From the NCBI RefSeq assembly GCF_003711515.1, contig NW_021167079.1, positions 6,504,385-6,568,384 on the forward strand: a stretch of DNA of 64,000 nt. Reading direction: 5' to 3'. Below, in pieces: positions 34,498 to 45,553 of the stretch (within the stretch, counting starts at the first letter, position 1; each line of letters opens with the position of its first letter). Source of the stretch: Sodiomyces alkalinus F11. Taxonomy: Eukaryota; Ascomycota; Sordariomycetes; Glomerellales; Plectosphaerellaceae. Made by a program: the position numbers and the translations under genes. A model generated the notes under the pieces. That model was not told where the DNA came from and searched no databases. It was given only the letters and a program-made list of their open reading frames with translations.

Positions 34498-35647
34498 GAC
34501 GATGCTCAGCCTATCCTCTTCACACGCCGGGCTATGAGAGGAACAGTGAAGGGATATGGAAGCGCGGTGCTCTTGATCAACTCGGACTCGGCGCGTTCTG
34601 AGTGAACTGGGTACCTTACCTAGAAGCTTAAGGCAGGTACGGGGAAGGGGTGCAGTGTGAGCTTTCTACCCCGCGAGTGGTGCATCAGAGGTACCGTACC
34701 TTTTTGGCAGCCAAACAGCTAAACCCCACAATCGATAGGCCACTGCTGCAGGCCGCAGCTTGGCCCGGCCTCCCGGTGCAGCCACCAAGGTATTAAGTCC
34801 GGCCAGACTACCTACAAAATGGACTTGGAAGAAGCCGCAAACGCCTCGGGAGTGACAAGATGCCACAGCGTCTCCGCATCATTCGTCAGACGAGACCGTT
34901 TGTTCTCAACATTGGCTTACTCCGCAGGTGTAATAACTTGTTTCCCAGACACCAGGCAACGCCTCGCAGCGGTTCTGGGATGAATCTCTGCGATGCGATG
35001 GAAGAGAAAGGCAAGGAACAAACAACAAGGTTCTAAATCCGCACAAATGTTTTATGTTTCTCCGTGTACAATGGCAGGGTGGGGGAGGACCACCATACGA
35101 AGACCCAGTTCCCAACCCCTTCTTCTCTCCTCTTTCCTCTTTTCTTGCATAGTCTCCTCAAAAGAAACGCCAGACACAGCTAACTCCTACGATAGTCACG
35201 AAAAAAAAAGAAGAAAAGAAAAAAACACGAGGTCAATGCTAGCGTGAGAAATGCGTGAAAGGAGGGGGTTGCCACTCCGACGCTGGCCGCCGTGATACCT
35301 GTGAGCGGTTGTGCCACCCAACCCCCTTTCCATCTGTAACACACTCGCGAGTGGTGCTCCCTGGCTCCTTCAGATCGAAACCAAATCTAAATGAACGTCG
35401 GTAGCATGGTAATGAATAGCCGAAACGCATTTGTTTTCTTCCTGTAGAATCCCTTTTCGTTTTCGCCTTCAGGAACAGCCAAAGATAATCGGAGACATCA
35501 GACCCCTACCCTGGGCAGAGAGTGCCTTGGGTGGACGATGATTTTTACTTTCTTCGTAACGGTGCTGAACCATGCAGGGAGGTTTTGACTGTAAAACCTT
35601 CTTTGGGCATCGAGTCTGGAGATTTGCTTTTGGGCGTTATACTATGA
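34498..35647. other. Intergenic region between Dad3 and the kinase
   Basis: Upstream region of Dad3 and downstream region of the kinase. It contains GTACCT words near 34610-34700 and an A-rich run at 35200-35226. No gene supported. Confidence 0.5.
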
Positions 35648-37968
35648 CTAGTGGTGATAGCTGTGAGCGTGACCATGGACATCGTCCCCATCGTGATGAA
35701 GGGTAACGCTGTTGAATTCCTCAAAGGGGTCTACCACTTCGCCGCCGGGAGTGGTCAGTCCACTGTCCAAGGGAACACCCTTGATATTCATCAGACGAGT
35801 TCCGGTGAAATCCACACTCTCGCTCTCTTTGACGTTACGGAAGTTAACCGTGTCAATACCGCGGCCCTGGCTGGGGATGATGGGTGGTTTCATGTGCCGG
35901 ATCAGCGCCCACTGCGTGGTTCGGAAGAAAGGATGTGCCTTAATATCCGAGGCGCCGGCTTTGGCACCGAGTCTTCGGTGTTCGTCCTTGATGAGAAGCT
36001 TCCTGATCAAGGACTTGCATAGGCTAAACAGGAAAACAAAGAGAGAAAGAGTCAGTTGGTGTTCCACAAGGTAAAGAGACCTCTGATCTGCAACTGCCGA
36101 AACGTACTTGGAGACCTGAGGGCTGCCAGCCGAATCCGGGAACGGGATATCTTCCCTGAGAATGTTCGCAAATGTCCCATTACGGTTCTTGCCCTTGAAT
36201 GGGGTGGTGCCGTATAGCATTTCGTAGATCAGGATGCCAAGCGTCCACCAATCCACCGCACTGGTATGCCCACTACCCTTGATGACTTCGGGCGCAATAT
36301 ACTCCTCTGTACCGACAAACGAGTTGGTTCGAAAGTTCGCAATACACGATCGAGTATCGATGTGAAACGAAGACTGGCTTGTTCCGTTCTTGCCGACGAT
36401 CATGGTTGGCTTTCCGCCCGGATCTGACTGCTTGGAGAGATCGAAGTCCGAAAGCATGATATGACCGGACTGATGGAGGAGAATATCTGACGAGTCAGGT
36501 TAGAAGACGTTGCGCTGGCGAAACCCCCCCCCCATGTTCGATCAAGTCCCCGAGTCGCGACTCACTTTCGGGTTTGAGGTCCCGGTAGATGAAGCCCATG
36601 AGGTGCAAGTACTCAAGGGCCGCGGTGACCTCAGCGGCGTAAAACCGGGCATCGTCTTCGGGGATGCACTTCCCAGGCCGGGTTTGGAGAGCGCGGAAGA
36701 ACTCGCCACCGCTGCAGTACTCCATGCACAGGTAGAGGTAGTCTTCCGACTGGAAGGAATGATACAGTGTGACGATGAAAGGGTGGTTGCTCGTGGCTAG
36801 GATTTCCTGTTCGGCGAGGGCTCTCTTGATCTTGTTTCGTTTGATCATCTCTTTCTTGCTAAGAACTGTCGAAATGCAACACAAGGTTAGTAAAGGATCA
36901 TTCGTGTCACAATGATATGACAGAGCAAGGCTATCGGAGGTGTAAGGCGGAGGAAGAGGTTGTCGAAAATGAAGAATAGAAAAGAGAAAGGTAGGAAGGA
37001 AGCCAGCCGTAAGTCAAGTAAAGAAAACAAAATGGACAAATAGAAAACGCACCCTTCATAGCATAGAGGCGGGCGCTCTTCTTCTCCCGTACGAGGTAGA
37101 CCTTGCCGACATCGCCTTTACCGATGAGCTTTATTTTATCGAAGCTCTCGGGTCCAACCTCGACGTTGCGAACTTTGATCGAATTCGAGCTGTAGGTCCT
37201 CCGGAAAGCGAGGGGATTGGGGACGGGTGGAGGCAGTGTGGTGAGGATGTCATGGTCGGGATGAGTTTGAAGAGCCGAGGCGGTGGACGACGAGGTGGCC
37301 GTACGGCCGGCAGTCGTGGAGGAGGCGGCAGCACCGGATGAACCGACAAGCTCGAGGGTACCGGAATTCTTGTCCACGACGAGGGGATCCTTGCCGAGCT
37401 CAGCAGTGGCAGGGCGTTCGGCGGCGCCTTTGCCCTTGGAAAAGAGGCCTTGGGCGTTGGGAGCGCTGGCGACTCTCCTAAGCTTCCTGGCTAACTCCTC
37501 GCGGGTGGCATTTGTGGGTTGCTGACTCGGATCGGCACAATTGCTGGCTGAGCCGGGTTTGGCGATGATGAGACTGGGGGTGTCGGGCGGGCTAGGAGGC
37601 ACGGAGCCGTCATTGTGATGGCGTAGGCCAGGCTGTCCCTGATGGGCGAAGTAGGGATTGGCGTGGGCGGTAGGGCTGAGGGTCTCATCGAGGGGATTGC
37701 CCTCGCTGAGGGTAGTCGTGGACCTCAGACGGCCGACGGTGGTCTTGAAGAAACTGGTATTGCGGATGGATTTGAAGTCGGGCTTGCTGCCGCTGGTGTT
37801 GCCGTTCTGGGTGTTGAGGCTGGAATTACAACTGTTGACGCCGCCATGCGGCGAGGTTTTATCCCTGGCTGTGTCCCGGGCCGCGCCGCCTTGGATTCGG
37901 AAGAAACTTTTCAACTTCTGATTGAAGGGCGAGGATGCGCTTCCGGCGTGGGGTTTCGTGGACGGCAT
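35648..37968 (-). CDS. nrc-2: AGC serine/threonine kinase, NRC-2/KIN82 type
   Basis: Four exons (37968-37053, 36865-36566, 36486-36108, 36023-35648) give 656 aa. The first 280 residues are a disordered Ser/Thr/Pro-rich region. The kinase domain has all key parts: a glycine loop (GKGDVGKV), catalytic lysine K305 (YAMK), catalytic aspartate D401 in YRDLKPEN, D419-F-D in place of DFG, and an APE motif. DFD is normal for this AGC branch, along with plant phototropins. An insertion between DFD and APE, containing GTSQSSF and CIANF, is also typical. The C-terminal tail carries FTGTRL and the PFEEF hydrophobic motif. NRC-2 restrains conidiation in Neurospora; yeast Fpk1/Kin82 phosphorylate lipid flippase kinase targets. 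Role here is by homology. Confidence 0.94.
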
Positions 37969-39923
37969 CTCGAAATAGGGGGGCGGTCATGCGACCGAGG
38001 ATGCCATGGCTCGGGCAAGAGACGAGGAAGCTGAGATGGGTCGTCGAACGGGAGCCGTTGGGCCAATGGAACAAGCTACAGGTCCAATTCTAGCTGGCGA
38101 TCGTGACAGCTATGGCGATTGCTATGTATGCAATTACAAATGCCTGAATAGGTTGATCCGATCCGATGCTGCGGGTGAGGCGAGAGGTAGCGGGAAGTTG
38201 GTAGAAGAATAGCGTGATGGTAGGGAAGAGGGGAGGTGAGATGCTGGATGGTAATTAACCGGGATGGATGGACGGCGGTGGGCGGGACATCCAACTGGGG
38301 AGGATGGATGCGAAGCAAAGCAGGATGGGCGGCCGGGGGTGTCGGAAACCTGGGTTTGGGGACGGGAATGGACTGGACTTTGACGGAGAATGAGATACTT
38401 CGTTTAGCGCAAGTGACAACCAGGAGGCGACAATAACCTGGAAGTAAGTCGCGATCGCTCTGTGATGGATGGAAGGTACTGGGCACACGGCAGCCCGACC
38501 TAGCGTGGTGGTAAGAAGAGGTAGTTGATACCGCCATTCAAATCTATGTATTACCAATCAAAGACCAGGGAATCCAGACCAGACAACTTCCCAAGCGTCA
38601 GGGGGGCTTCCACTTGGCAGATGAGAGGGGCGGACATTTTCACGCGTCTTTTCGCTTCCATCTTTCTTCCCTTGGGCCCGGAATATGCCAGCATACCGCA
38701 TTCTTGAGCTTCCCCATTGGTTCTGGTCCCTAAATTCTATTCTTGCAGTAGACTACCTTACCCTTAACTTACAATAAGAATTTCACTAACAATTACACCA
38801 TACCTACTACTTCGTACAAAGTTACGCAGTTCGGACTACCGTACCTACGATACCTTAGCCTTAGGTACCTTATGGTGATGCATCCTGTGGGGTTATTTTG
38901 GAGCGTCAAACAAGACGGTTGCACTTCCATGGCCCACCCCCTAGCACCCTACCTTATCAAGCAGGTCGTATCGCCATAGCGTACGGTAAGGTACGTCCGA
39001 AGTACGGGATATTCGTAGTCGTACTCCATATACACGTGTAGTACGGATACATTCCCTTCATTATTACTCCATATGAAGTACGAATACCACCTCAATCCAC
39101 CTCAAGCCACCTTCCTTGGTTGGCTTACACATCCAATTGCCAAACTGGCTACAGTAATTATATGACTGCTTCTTCTGTTCTTTCCCGATGCTAATTAAGC
39201 AAGAACTATGAAGATTAATAGCCGATCATTTCTCTACTCCTCGTCTTTCTCTTTGCCTTCTTCTGCCTTTTCTTCCCATGATCTGTTCGATGTGATAGCA
39301 TCATAGCCAGATCCACCCTGTGTGCCCCATCACATACGAAACAGTCATCTCGACTCCACCCAGGTTACCTAATCACTGACACCAAGATCGTACCGCCTTC
39401 TGCCCTACTGGACACCCGTCTCACGCATGTCTTCGGAAAGCAGAAATGGTTCTGCTAAGGAATGCCGTGGCCTGGAATTCATGGAGCGACCTTTCAATGT
39501 TAAACTGTTCAGTGCCGGTATCTTAACATCAACCGAACCCGCCAAAATCAGACACACCCAAAGTAACGCGCCTTGTAATTATCTGCCGTCTCTTCGCCAA
39601 ATACCGACCTCAAGATATTCATGTCGTCCTAGGTGATGAGACCGCTCGGTGATTTCTTGTCATGATGCTCTTAACCATCCTTGAGAGACCGCTGCACTTG
39701 CCATCTCTCACCGGCTGAAAGGGTTGGCCGCATTTCATAAGCCAACAGGATTAATCGTAAAATCCAAGGACACGGCCGAATAATAATACATCGGCTGATC
39801 AATTTCCCCCGTCTCCTTTCTCCATCATCCCTTGACTACGTATATACTCCTCCATACCAACGCTCACTTCATCTGTGCTGTAGAATACATATGAGGCCAC
39901 GGGGACGGCGGCCGAATGTCAGT
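37969..39923. other. Long upstream region of the kinase gene
   Basis: About 2 kb with no supported gene. Frames here are antisense shadows or opened by non-ATG codons. It includes GTACCT/AGGTAC words (38850-38880) and TACTTCGTA (38808-38816). A long 5' control region is common for developmental kinases, but no specific site is recognised. Confidence 0.5.
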
Positions 39924-41186
39924 TCATCTTCCACCTTCTTTGTACGTCATCATCGGGGACAAATAGTTATGTGTCGTCCCCCCGCCCTCGTCCATCTCAT
40001 CCCCATCCTCTTCTTCGCTCGGCAAGTTCTGGTCCCGTAGCAGCAATAGTGCCTTGAGTCTCCGCCGGTTCTGCTGCCTCGTGAGCACGTCCTCCACTTT
40101 TTGCTCCCGCACGGAAGGCGTGACCTGATTCCCTTCCTTGTCGAACAGATACCTCGGCAGCGATCCGCTACCATCGTCCGGCGCGTACAGCGTCATTGTC
40201 ACGCTCGGCCCGTCTCCGGCCTGCCATAACACGGGCGGGACGTGTACCTCCTCGAGATGTCTCCGCAACTCGTCCTCCGTCATCGTAGGCGTAACCCCTG
40301 TTCCTGGTGACGGCGGTTGGTGTCCTCCCGCCGTGGCATCATGGGCAGTGGCGCACTTGGCGTACCGGCACCCCGCGGCCGGTTCCTGTCGCGCATGCAC
40401 AACCGCGAGATGCCGTCGCAGTGTCTCGAGGTTGTGGAGCTCCGCGGGACACCTTTCCCATTCGCAGACGAAGCGGATGAAGTTGGGCTTCAGTGACTCG
40501 TAGACCTCCCTCGGCTTCAGCGGCGGCGCTTTGGGCGGCCTCCCGCGCCGCTTGGGTTGGATGTACGATACCGTACCAGCCTGGTTGCGCCGTCGTCGAG
40601 CGTCTGCGCCGTCGTCTGCAGCCGTAGTAGAGCTAAGTGTCGAGGCAACGGCGCTTGCAGTCCTAGCAGGGCCGCCGGAGCTGCTTTGGAGACCCTTGCG
40701 TACTAGGCTGGGCCGGTAGCCCTTGGGGCGACCTCGTGGTCGCTTTGCGGGTGGTTGTGACTCATTTGTTGTAGTCGTAGTTGTCCTTGGCGGTACTGGT
40801 TTGGCAATACTGATGGGCTGTGTAGCCTGGGCGACTAGGCGACGAAACTGGGGTGAAAGGTCTGAAATGACCTGGAAATCGGAGGTCAATTTCTCGTCCT
40901 CCGCATCTTCTTCGACCCGACGATGCTCGCTGGCGGGTCCTGTTCTCGGGCGAGAGCCTAATACAACGGCAATGCGAGAGCCTGACGGTGTTTGGGGGGC
41001 ATTTGGTGGAAAGGGTGATCGTTGTTTACGAGGGCTTGATTTCGATATCGATTTTGCCGCTGAAGCTCCTGCGCCTGTGCTGATCGCAGCAGCGGGGCGG
41101 AAAAATGAGTCGAGGCCTAACTGTCGTCCCTGTCCTAGTCCGGACTTATTATTCGGCTTGCTTTTCTTGACTAGGCTAGGAGGCAT
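39924..41186 (-). CDS. AT-hook and C2H2 zinc-finger DNA-binding protein
   Basis: An intronless frame of 420 aa starting at an ATG. The first 140 residues are basic and disordered, with a QLGLDSFF segment near the start that resembles a PCNA-interacting peptide (QxxLxxFF). Two AT-hooks follow: RGRPK at 151-155 and RRGRPPK near 213-219. A C2H2 finger is clear at C241-x4-C246-x12-H259-x4-H264. A second, at C273-x4-C278, has its histidine pair (RRHLEEVH) 31 residues later, so its loop is greatly expanded with Pro, Thr and Gly. The C-terminus is acidic. This suggests a minor-groove-binding nuclear protein, possibly replication-linked if the PCNA-like peptide is real. The family is not one I can name. 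Confidence 0.82.
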   Translation of the reverse strand: MPPSLVKKSKPNNKSGLGQGRQLGLDSFFRPAAAISTGAGASAAKSISKSSPRKQRSPFPPNAPQTPSGSRIAVVLGSRPRTGPASEHRRVEEDAEDEKLTSDFQVISDLSPQFRRLVAQATQPISIAKPVPPRTTTTTTNESQPPAKRPRGRPKGYRPSLVRKGLQSSSGGPARTASAVASTLSSTTAADDGADARRRRNQAGTVSYIQPKRRGRPPKAPPLKPREVYESLKPNFIRFVCEWERCPAELHNLETLRRHLAVVHARQEPAAGCRYAKCATAHDATAGGHQPPSPGTGVTPTMTEDELRRHLEEVHVPPVLWQAGDGPSVTMTLYAPDDGSGSLPRYLFDKEGNQVTPSVREQKVEDVLTRQQNRRRLKALLLLRDQNLPSEEEDGDEMDEGGGTTHNYLSPMMTYKEGGR

Positions 41187-42214
41187 GTTTGAAGTGGCCT
41201 GTTCAATTTCGTCTTGTTCACGTACGTGAAGTCGGTCAGCCTATCGCGATGAACGCGTCTAAAGTTGGATGAGACCGACCTGCGGATTAACTTGCAGTGC
41301 CAAAAGTGTCGTACCTGGTACCGTACGAGGTGATTACGTGTTACGGGTAGTCACGTGATTACTTCCACCAGCCAATCAGACTACAACATTAGTGTAGTCA
41401 GATCTCCGACGCTCTAGCCGAGGATAGAGCATATCTCTTTTCCTCTCCTAAGCACACATAATATGGTGCTTGTCATATATTATGTATAGTGAGTGAGCAA
41501 AAGTTTCGGGATAACCTAAAGTAGAATGCTTCGAAGCTTTTAGGGAACACTTTTCTATCAGGGCAAACCCATATTATCTTGCAAAAGTAACGAATCACTT
41601 GATCTTTAAAATATACCGAAATTATTGCTTACCCACTGTACCTTAGTAAGGTAGCCTTAAAACCACCAACTGTCAAGTATGTACCTTATGTGGGTCTAGT
41701 CATTCCACCATGTGACATGTCACTCTTTTGTCCTTGCATACTCCTAAACCTTACCTAACTACCCGCGTGGTAACTCGACCATGTTGGGCTAAGCATCTCG
41801 GCGGACTTCGGACAGTTCTTGAAATTACAAATCCGGCTTTCCTAGCTCAAGTGTACAACGAACCGCAATTATTAATTCACTTCCAGGTTCCGAAGGCGTC
41901 ATCCATGCTTGATATCTCACCTGTTTCCTCTCACTCTACTCCCGCGTATAAACCAAGGCCAGTTTCCCATCTCGGAACCTGTCAGGTTGTGCCCCTCATA
42001 TCTACGTATCTAAGAAGGAACAAAAGTTAAACAGGTGGCGAATGTGGGCAGCTGATCTCCTCTGATTACCATCGTGTGATCCCCCGCAACAGTTGACGAC
42101 CGTATTGCCATATTGCCACTATCTCCCTTGTCAACGAGCAGAACATCGTTTATTTGCTTCCGAATTTCTCGCAGTTTCGTCTGTAACCACATCCGCAGAT
42201 TCACCGTCTTCAAC
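41187..42214. promoter_or_regulatory. Divergent promoter region with E-box palindrome and CCAAT
   Basis: Separates the zinc-finger gene (-) from the dehydrogenase (+). It has GTCACGTGAT at 41350-41359 and CCAATCAG near 41371, 12 bases further on, about 165-190 bp before the zinc-finger ATG. CACGTG is bound by bHLH proteins such as Cbf1 and CCAAT by the HAP complex. Use of these sites is inferred. Confidence 0.5.
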
Positions 42215-43145
42215 ATGGCCTCTAAGACCTTTTACGCCATCATAGCCGGCGCTGGTTCCGGAACAGGCACGTATTCTCTAACCTTGTTCCAAATCAGTAC
42301 CCTTCTCTGATACGGAATTCGAAGGCCGAGCGTCCGCTATTCGCTTCGCCAAGGCATACCCCGTTGTGCTTCTCGCCCGCAGGCCGGAGAGCTATAATGA
42401 CATCGTCTCCGAAATCAATAGCTCTGGGGGACGGGCCATTGGCATTACGGCCGATGCCACGGACCAGGCCGCTTTGGACTCGGCCTTCCAGACCATCAGC
42501 CAGACATTGCCCGGCAGCAAGCTCGCTGCCGCCATTTACAACGTCAACGGTGGCTTCACAAGAAAGCCGTTTTTGGATCTGAAGCTGGAAGAATTGGACG
42601 CCAGCCTTGACGCCGCGCCGTACGTGCCCAACATGATGTGACTTTTTAAGAGAGCACACTCACTCACTCTTACCACTAGACGCGGCTTCTTCGCATTCGC
42701 ACAGAAGACCCTGCCAATGCTGCTCGAATCAGTCCCTGACTCCCTTTACCCCCCGACGCTCATCATCACAGGGGCTACAGCATCTGTCAGAGGATCAGCG
42801 TACTTCGGGGGCTTTGCCGCTGGCAAGTTTGCACTGCGCGCCCTCGGCCAGTCCCTGGCACGCGAGTTTCACCCTAAAGGTGTCCATGTAGCCCACGCTA
42901 TCATCGACGGAGGGATTGACACCCCCTGGGGCAAGGACCTGGTTATGAACAATGGTGTCGAAGATGGCAAGATCAAACCCGAGCAGGTGAGCTAACTAAC
43001 CAGAACAGACCATGCACAACTTTCCCTAAGCTCTATTAACATACTGGCGCCACAGATCGCCGAGGATTATTGGCATCTGCACATCCAACATCGCTCCGGA
43101 TTCACGCATGAAATCGATACGCGGCCATTTGTAGAAAAATTCTGA
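42215..43145 (+). CDS. Short-chain dehydrogenase/reductase lacking the catalytic tyrosine
   Basis: Exons 42215-42266, 42325-42619, 42680-42986 and 43056-43145 give 247 aa. The NAD(P) loop GAGSGTG (12-18) spans the first intron, which starts GCACGT and therefore appears to be GC-AG; only that junction restores GTGRASAIRF. The basic LLARRPES after strand 2 suggests NADP preference. At the active site the YxxxK motif reads F161-A-A-G-K165, with Tyr replaced by Phe; a Tyr at 157 is four residues too early. The change lies in well-conserved sequence (GKFALRALGQSLAREFHP), so it is unlikely to be an error. The protein may bind a dinucleotide without standard SDR chemistry, or use another acid. The pathway is unknown and the neighbours give no clue. 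Confidence 0.86.
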
Positions 43146-43509
43146 AGTGATTCCGGCTGCAGTGGAGATGAGCCTACACGGGAAGCATGGCAGAAGGCAG
43201 AATGGGCTGCCAAGGAATAAGTGCACAACTCGCCGTCTGAGGGCGTCGATTGGACCTGTAGCTTGACATGTTCTCCTCCGATGGAAGGTGTGTGTAATTG
43301 GCCATCTAGTATTCGTTTCTGGGGAAAGAGTCATACTTCGTTCGTCTGATGCAAGTAGACGCGTCCGTCGATCAGAGACCGCCTTCTGATTCATGCCGCT
43401 TTGGGCCGCCGAAAGAACCCGCTAGGGCGGGTGCTCGGAATCGGCCTCGTGCGCGGTGCGGTTCCGGCGTCGTATATTTCTAGGCAGTAAGTCGCATGTT
43501 ATTGTCGCC
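43146..43509. other. 3' regions of convergent SDR and Tma46 genes
   Basis: No gene seen in these 364 bases. A minus-strand open frame (43026-43394) overlaps the SDR last exon and has no support. Confidence 0.5.
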
Positions 43510-44619
43510 TCAAGATCCCGATGGTTCGCCGTTCGGTGTGTCTGTGGTGTCAACGGTACCAGTCCCGTAGAGCGTAGCCAATCTCTCCTCCTCCTTCTTT
43601 TCGCGCAATGCCTCAGTTTCCGCGCGTAGCTTTTCCAGGTTCAATGCGCCATCATCGTCGTCGTCCAAGTCGTCATCCAACTTCCAGGATCCACTCTCGA
43701 ACATGGCACGACCGGTAGCCTCCTTGGCCCGCTTCGCCTGTTCCTCGGCCGCCTTCTTGCTCAGGCGCTCCTTCTTCCACTTCGCAAAGGTCTCGGGTGT
43801 GACCGGGGTGAGAGGCGCAACGAGCTTGTGGCGTTCGGATTCCAAAAATTCCTCGAGGGTAAGGGTCTTGAGTGGAGACTTGTCCAGCAGAGCCTTCTCC
43901 GCTGCCCGTTGCTCCTTGGTTTTCAAGATAAAGCTACGAGAAGACATCAGCACGACGCATTGGAGTGGAGAGACTTTACGAAGAACTTACCCAGGTGGCA
44001 AAGCATGCTTGTACATGCACTTATCCCCTCCATTGGGACATACCCAGAACCAGCCGTATTTTCCGTCTTCGATGGCCTCAATGAAATACTTGCAGACCTT
44101 ATCGGTGGACGTCCTCTGATTGCCCTTCTTCGAAAGAACGACCAATCGGAGTTTCTCCTCGTCCCAGTCCGCTGAGGTCTCGGTCTTCTTCTTTTCCTCC
44201 TCATCCTGACGGGTATCCTGGTACAGGCTCTTCTTCTCCGTCTTTCGTTCGTCTTCGAGGTTGTGGGAGAACTTGCACTTCTTGCCCTTTTCACAGTTGC
44301 CTTTCTTGTAAAAGATACAGACGACTGTCTTAGGGTCGACGCCGAAGGGGACTTTTTGGACTTGAGCAGGCTTATTAAGAAGTGCCTCCGCCTCCCTCTG
44401 GGCATCCTCTGCCGCCTTCTTCTCTTTCGCTCTCTCAGCCTTTTCGGCCTCTTTCCGCTTCTGTTCCGGGGTTCCACCTGACTTTGCTTGAGCAACAATC
44501 TGCTTTATTTGCTTTTGAGCGGCACCGCCTTTTTTGTTCTTCATGCCGAAGGTCTTGTCCTCGACAACCTTTTGGGTGGCAGGCTTTTTGCCTCCTTTCT
44601 CAACCTTCTTGGGCGGCAT
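43510..44619 (-). CDS. tma46: CCCH zinc-finger translation protein Tma46 (ZC3H15/DFRP1)
   Basis: Exons 44619-43991 and 43933-43510, joined in phase 2, give 350 aa. The start MPPKK is typical of the family. A lysine-rich helix (about 30-95) precedes a CCCH finger of the form C-x7-C-x5-C-x3-H (CIFYKKGNC through KFSH). A second cysteine/histidine unit has the family signature with YGWFWVCPNGG and CMYKHALPPG. The DFRP region follows (FILKTKEQR, then LTLEEFLESERHKL), which in yeast Tma46 and human DFRP1 binds and stabilises the GTPase Rbg1/DRG1 on ribosomes. The tail is acidic. The start at 44619 is the first ATG in frame; the longer open frame upstream begins with a non-ATG codon. Confidence 0.94.
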
Positions 44620-45388
44620 CGTGATGAATGTTGACAGATACGCTGCCAATGCAAAATAGACGAGGATACAGAGTTGGGCAGAGGATGGAACTCGAGGTTT
44701 CGTTGTTATTGCGGCGATGGCGGTCGAATGTGGGCGGAGTGGAGGAGTTCAGAGAAGTGGGAATTTGTGACCGTTAATCCAAGCCCAAAATAAGAAATTC
44801 ACCCGTAACATGAAGTCATGTCAGAGGGTCACGTGAGGCGGGGTGACCGGGGCCGTTCTAGGTACTCGACGGATAGGTACAGTAATAATATCCTGAATGA
44901 ACATATTTGCACTGTATGTCAAGCGCCTAAGGTAAGGTAAGTAAGGTACTGTGTCAGATACAGCGTAAAATAAATAAAATAAAATAAAAGTTACGCTGTA
45001 TCTGACACCCGTTACGTAACCGTAATAACTACATATGGTCTGTTTATTAACAACCTGTCCTGTAATTATCCCGTACCGATCCAGAGTACCCGTATGGATG
45101 GAGCGTCTTGTTTTTAGAGCCATCTTTCTTGGACTGTCAAGATTCCATTGCCAACGTGCACCTAATTAATTCAACCACAACCACGGAGTAGGCACCTCGC
45201 CTGACTCAAAGGTACGCAATAGAACCGCTTCTAACACCTTCGACTTCAGCGCTGACTATACTCTCAATAGGCCCGGAGGAGACAGTTCGCCACACTCAAC
45301 CTCACCCACGCACTGCCCCCCGTCCAACTCCGCCGTCTCTTGAGTTCAAGCCAAATCCTCAATCACACGACCGATCACATTGTCCATC
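44620..45388. promoter_or_regulatory. Divergent promoter of Tma46 and Ost4
   Basis: Contains GTCACGTGAG at 44828-44837 (E-box/CDEI-like), GGTAAGGTAAG words near 44932-44948 and the perfect hairpin listed separately. Tma46 reads away to the left and Ost4 to the right. Confidence 0.5.
44951..45008. repeat. Perfect 18-bp inverted repeat with AT loop
   Basis: Left arm GTGTCAGATACAGCGTAA (44951-44968) and right arm TTACGCTGTATCTGACAC (44991-45008) are exact reverse complements. The 22-base spacer is nearly all A and T. The palindrome GTTACGTAAC follows at 45011-45020. It could be a tiny foldback element, a hairpin in a leader RNA, or a protein site. It lies about 380 bp before the Ost4 ATG. Confidence 0.9.
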
Positions 45389-45553
45389 ATGATTTCCGAT
45401 TCGGACCTGTATCAACTGGCCATTTTTCTGGGATCCACAGCCATGGCCTTGATCGTGGTCTACCACTACCTGGAAGTCAATGCTGACGACGACGGCAAGG
45501 CATCTCAGAAGTCACAAGCTACGAATTCGGCCAAAGTCACAGCTTCCGGCTAG
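45389..45553 (+). CDS. ost4: Oligosaccharyltransferase subunit Ost4
   Basis: 54 aa. The N-terminus MISDSDLYQLAIFLGS matches Ost4 mini-proteins (MISD start, then a membrane helix), and the helix continues as TAMALIVVYHYLEVNA. A short Lys/Ser/Gln/Ala-rich tail follows, making it longer than the 36-residue yeast protein, as is usual in filamentous fungi. Ost4 sits in the ER membrane and holds the catalytic Stt3 subunit to Ost3/Ost6, which is needed for N-glycosylation. The TGTCCATC context before the ATG is acceptable and the stop TAG is at 45551-45553. No intron is needed. Confidence 0.9.
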   Translation: MISDSDLYQLAIFLGSTAMALIVVYHYLEVNADDDGKASQKSQATNSAKVTASG

